A stretch of 64,000 nucleotides of DNA from Niastella sp. (GTDB taxonomy: Bacteria; Bacteroidota; Bacteroidia; Chitinophagales; Chitinophagaceae), in contig JAGIBF010000002.1 of assembly GCA_017744515.1 (NCBI GenBank), positions 62,001 to 126,000 of the forward strand, in the 5' to 3' direction. The notes under the pieces are model-generated. The model saw only the letters and a list, made by a program, of their open reading frames with translations. It was not told where the DNA came from and did no database searches. The position numbers and the translations under genes were made by a program. Below are positions 62,301 through 64,000 of this stretch, one piece after another. Every line of letters begins with the position of its first letter. Position 1 is the first letter of the stretch.

Positions 62301-63482
62301 CAAACCATTCACCCTGTTATCCGGCATTCCGTTGGGCGGAATCAATGTACCTCCTCCCAACCCTCCATTAAAGGGATTGGGTTCTCCAAGGTCCATTAAT
62401 CCGACGATGTCTCTTGTTTCTGTAGTTGACCCGTTCCGGTTAGTAACCCACACTTCCACCCGCAGGATCTGTACCTGTGAATTGACCACCGGCAAATTGG
62501 ACATGGCCTTATTAAAGTTATTCCGGAAATACTGGGCCATCAGGAAGTGACGGTTCTCTTCGTAGTCATTGGCTTTGAATTCAAATGACATGCTGGAGGA
62601 GCCGCCTTGCAGGCCAAGCGACTGTCTTTGGGAACGTTGATTGGCTAATACGCCCGTTACGAAGAGCTTTCCGAACTGTAACTGTGTTTTGATACCAAAC
62701 AATTGTTGTGCGCCGGGTATCAGTGAACCCTTGGAAGAGAAGGCGATATTTCCGGCCTCGATCCGCTTGATGATCTCGTCGTCGGTACCCGTATAATCCA
62801 ATTTCAGCTGGTTGTCGAAATCGAAGTTGGCTTGTGTATTATAGTTAATGGGCAGTTTCAGCTTGTCGCCGATATTGCCGATCACGCTCAGGTTGGCGTT
62901 CATGTCGAAGTCGAGACCACCATTGCGGCGTGCTCTTTCGGGCAGGGCCGGGTTCTTGATGTTCTGGCCCTGGTATCCGGCAATGATGTTTACCTCGCCC
63001 TGGGGCCTGATCTCTACTTTGCCGTTGCCGAATATTCGATTGAACAGGTTGTCGGTAACCGACATTTTGGGCTGCAACAGCTTCTTGTTCAATCCGCTGA
63101 GAATGTTGGAACGTTTTTTAAAGTATTCCATTTCCATCTTGCGGGACTGGAGCTGCATGAACTCATCGAAGGTGAGGTAGGTCGGCTTGCGGTAGTAAAA
63201 GCTGCCAATCCTTTCTATGATGTAGTATTGCTTTGTTTTGGGATCGTATATGACTGAGTCTGTAATGTTTACAGGATCTCTGAGGTCAAGTGAAGACCTG
63301 GTCGGATTGGAGTATCTATCTCCCCGACGGTCATGTATAGGATATTTGAGCGTATCTGCAGGTGGGCGTTGAGGATTTCCCTGGGCTGGCGCCTGGAAAG
63401 CCGACGCTGTTGTACTGCATATAACCCACAATACAGCGCTACATAAGGCTGATAGTCTAATGTGTTTGAATGTGCGGACCAA
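56304..63482 (-). CDS. sprA: T9SS/gliding protein SprA
   Basis: SprA is the very large outer-membrane barrel that forms the T9SS translocation pore. The 2,392-residue length, the start (signal peptide ending STTASAFQA) and motifs such as GSFYYRKPTYLTFDEFMQLQ, GEVNIIAGYQGQNIKNPALP and FIDDFEGARNAIDLRFP are those of the SprA family. No ATG is available: the frame opens after a stop at TTG 63482, with GGAG placed 8 bases upstream as a rare clear Shine-Dalgarno. It lies 48 bp after ruvA, an adjacency often seen in Bacteroidota. It serves the T9SS cargo seen elsewhere in the window. Confidence 0.96.
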   Translation of the reverse strand: MVRTFKHIRLSALCSAVLWVICSTTASAFQAPAQGNPQRPPADTLKYPIHDRRGDRYSNPTRSSLDLRDPVNITDSVIYDPKTKQYYIIERIGSFYYRKPTYLTFDEFMQLQSRKMEMEYFKKRSNILSGLNKKLLQPKMSVTDNLFNRIFGNGKVEIRPQGEVNIIAGYQGQNIKNPALPERARRNGGLDFDMNANLSVIGNIGDKLKLPINYNTQANFDFDNQLKLDYTGTDDEIIKRIEAGNIAFSSKGSLIPGAQQLFGIKTQLQFGKLFVTGVLANQRSQRQSLGLQGGSSSMSFEFKANDYEENRHFLMAQYFRNNFNKAMSNLPVVNSQVQILRVEVWVTNRNGSTTETRDIVGLMDLGEPNPFNGGLGGGTLIPPNGMPDNRVNGLYRTLTSDPASRGSSTVTGKLASIGLRAVQDFEKTFARKLSPSDFYFNPQVGFLSLSQPLQPDEVLGVAYQYQYNGQIYQVGEFSQDVPPDTTAAVSGTQKVLFLKLLKATSQRTNLPLWDLMMKNVYSLKSPDGSYLSSIQPGDFKLNVLYEEPSLGKKRFLPEGDKPGVPLITILNLDRLNARNDPLPDGVFDYIEGFTVISQQARVIFPFLEPFGADLGTQAFAGSTPEIRQKYLFTPLYDTIKEIAKTYANLDRYIITGSAKGNSSTEISLGAFNVPQGSVSVSAGGQVLRENVDYVVDYNLGTVKIINQAILNAGLPVNVQFENNAGFGIQQRNFLGLRLDYMAKNTARESLQIGGTMVRLAERPFYTKTGYNEDPIRNTMYGVDFNYRTEAPRLTRWLDKLPFYNTTEMSTITAYGEAAYLKPGHPKQIGEGRSGLIFIDDFEGARNAIDLRFPLVNWGLASTPAGNGLFPEAEYRDSLPYGFNRAKIAWYNIEPVLQDKRAANNPIKGYEDFTDPRIRPVNVTQIYPNRTPDFGQAQLVTFDMAYYPQNRGPYNFDATNIQADGKLLNPEKRWGGIMRGIDQVDFETGNVEFIEFWLQDPYLKNPGSNGGQLYFNLGNISEDVLKDGKRFFENGISGAATKALEDSATRWGKVPANPIQVTQAFSNDPADRPLQDAGFDGLDDEAERRKFQNYLNQLATNFGVNSAIYQQALQDPAGDNFTNYRDAAYDNTRTGILGRYKQINSPQGNSPVASTGSEFVSAFTLYPDQEEFNRDNTLNELEEYFEYKVELKRNQFIVGQNFITDSIGFTPSGGMHETWYLFRIPIAGYQNKIGNIPDFKSIRFIRMYLTGFTDSVVLRFAKLELVRNQWRRFNYELDTTGQYVLIPTNSGTTFKQLAVNIEENSSRKPVPYRTPPGVVRQQQLSNNNVNILLNEQSLSMQVCALPKKEVRGVFKTMNLDLRQYGRLQMYIHAESVNSSTDIKDNELYGVIRLGNDLINNYYEVRIPLKITPWYTNADDLIWPTQNELDLQLDKLIQLKVTRNNQSNNATYFKQTDADGKEYAILGNPNLGEVRVMFVGVENRNRELACTEVWINELRLSELNEKGAWAALGRIDFKLADLGTLYLSGSYRGIGFGTLEQRVNERAREDFTQFDAATQLELGKLLPQKAGMSIPFYASISKTVSSPQYDPYDLDIKLKDKLKGAPASQKDSIREDAVDVKTIKSVSFTNVKKNNTSGKKQQIWSIENIDVSYSYYKEEQHSPLIENNELVRHRAGLGYNYSSSPVYWEPAKRLFKSKSPWLSIIRDFNINPLPSLLGFRADVNRQFGAYRPRNVGEAKGTLPETYDKYFTFDRIYNLRWDLTRSFNVDFTATNKAWIDEDSGRLDKQERSSMWNRFWKGGRTISYMQTANFSYTLPTAKIPVLDFATVRANYVASFNWVGASLIARNLGNTISNTQQKGVTAEFDFTKLYSKSRLLRAFEEEGAAPTPGAPAVPPAQKDTTGKKKPKRDRSQPLELSGGVKFAGRFLTMLKRMNVQYQENASATIYGYTDSTRILGMNFKSMAPGLGFIFGSQPDTNFINTIARKGWLTSDSLFNFQNVQDYTQKLTINATLQPIRDLNIDLTLEKSFGKNYRELYKDTTGTGNNFARLAPYTAGSFSVSWITFKTLFTPANPNEVSEIFQKFESYRIIMSKRLAEQNPYWQDLPANQKFQSDGFYTGYNRYAQDVLIPAFIAAYSGKDPQSITLIKQSNPNIRSNPFSGILPKPNWGLTYTGLTRIPGLDKIFTSFTLSHRYNSRLSMNSFNSALLYEDPRFVSYPGFYDSTSGNFVPYFLVPNISIEERFEPLIDFDMQFTNQVTARFGFKKSRQLSLSLIDFQLSEMRSTEFELGAGFRKRGLFSFIKWKGKPLDNDASFRLDFSIRDDITANSRLDQDQVLPTAGQKVIFINPSIDYVISNRVNIKLYFDQRRTIPKISTSPPITNTRAGVQIRISLAQ

Positions 63483-63530
63483 TCTTTTTTCTCCAAGAAT
63501 TAGTAAGGTAGAATTCCGTTTGCGATAGGC

Positions 63531-64000
63531 TTAGAGTGTTTTTAACGCTTTCTTGATAATATCTTCTACTACGGCGAGGTCCGGCTGAGCTTTTATTACT
63601 TTTTGAACAGCTTGTTCACCAGCGGCGCGGGGGATACCCAGTGCCATCAGAGCATTTAACGCATCCTGTTCCAACGTATTGTTTTTCAATGGGGAAATAT
63701 TTACTTCCCAGTTGGTCTTGCTTATTTTGTCCCTCAATTCCAGCACAATACGTTCAGCAGATTTTCTTCCAATGCCTTTGATGCTTTCCAGTTGTTTGGT
63801 GTTGCCATTGGCTATGGCACGTACGATCTCATCTGGTTTCAACGAAGACAACATCATCCGGGCGGTAGCTGCTCCCACTCCCGATACACTAATGAGCATC
63901 AGGAAGAGGTCTTTTTCGGCTACTTCAGAAAACCCGTACAGGATGTGCGCGTCTTCCCGGATATGCAGGTAGGTGTACAACAAACCTTTTTCGAGTTCTT
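63531..64000 (-). CDS. ruvA: Holliday junction DNA helicase RuvA (partial)
   Basis: The frame is open to the right edge; 156 codons are visible and the N-terminal ~40 residues lie outside. RuvA binds Holliday junctions and guides RuvB. Visible are the end of domain I (YTYLHIREDAHILYGF), the paired helix-hairpin-helix of domain II (LMLISVSGVGAATARMMLSS and SIKGIGRKSAERIVLELRDK) and the C-terminal domain III (ALNALMALGIPRAAGEQAV). An internal Met at 63983 is not the true start. It is probably co-transcribed with sprA. Confidence 0.96.
   Translation of the reverse strand, partial: ELEKGLLYTYLHIREDAHILYGFSEVAEKDLFLMLISVSGVGAATARMMLSSLKPDEIVRAIANGNTKQLESIKGIGRKSAERIVLELRDKISKTNWEVNISPLKNNTLEQDALNALMALGIPRAAGEQAVQKVIKAQPDLAVVEDIIKKALKTL

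Noticed and set aside
1..64000. CRISPR arrays, tRNA and rRNA genes
   Set aside because: No regularly spaced short repeats, no cloverleaf-like segments and no conserved rRNA stretches were recognised by eye; a covariance search was not possible.

Overview
The window is a piece of a Bacteroidota chromosome, most likely from the Chitinophagaceae. Supporting evidence: four SusC/SusD outer-membrane uptake pairs; proteins with type IX secretion (T9SS) C-terminal signals; the giant T9SS/gliding protein SprA next to ruvA; Bacteroidota-type promoter elements (TTG, then TAnnTTTG); and few Shine-Dalgarno sites. No rRNA, tRNA or CRISPR array was recognised. Both window ends cut genes: an AraC-type regulator on the left and ruvA on the right.

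Layout. 1-7.4 kb: a membrane-linked regulator (partial), an orphan LytTR regulator, a classical susC-susD pair, and an IS1595-type transposase homologue that appears to have lost its catalytic acids. Two directly repeated ~120-bp elements with a covarying hairpin bracket the susCD pair. 7.5-14.5 kb: housekeeping genes, namely a fused 2-oxoacid dehydrogenase E1, an FAH-family hydrolase, the prs-rplY-pth cluster, radC and a DUF3467 gene. 14.6-30.8 kb: three tandem SusC/SusD-like_2 pairs on the minus strand, one with an extra surface lipoprotein and none with a glycoside hydrolase or sigma/anti-sigma pair. 30.8-32.1 kb: two orphan ORFs and the frameshifted relic of an RHS toxin C-terminus. 32.2-36 kb: a helix-hairpin-helix outer-membrane protein coupled by a TTGA overlap to a beta-barrel gene, then folD. 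36.1-42.4 kb: one 2,073-aa T9SS-exported protein built from nine repeats. 42.7-55.4 kb, mostly plus strand: queE, a PorE-like OmpA protein, a toxin-antitoxin-like pair behind a perfect palindrome, dprA, guaB, a DUF4105/Lnb-type membrane protein, an alpha/beta hydrolase, a T9SS type-B exported protein and an SDR dehydrogenase. 55.5-64 kb: an outer-membrane barrel, sprA and ruvA.

How it fits together. Much of the window serves the outer membrane and cell surface: nutrient import through SusCD pairs, T9SS machinery (SprA, a PorE-like anchor) and T9SS cargo. The features most worth follow-up are: the repeat that carries a susC-like start sequence away from any susC; the apparently catalytically dead transposase gene beside it; the toxin-antitoxin-like pair with its palindromic operator candidate; the HhH-domain outer-membrane operon; and -7 promoter elements so close to start codons (folD, queE, guaB) that leaderless transcripts are predicted.
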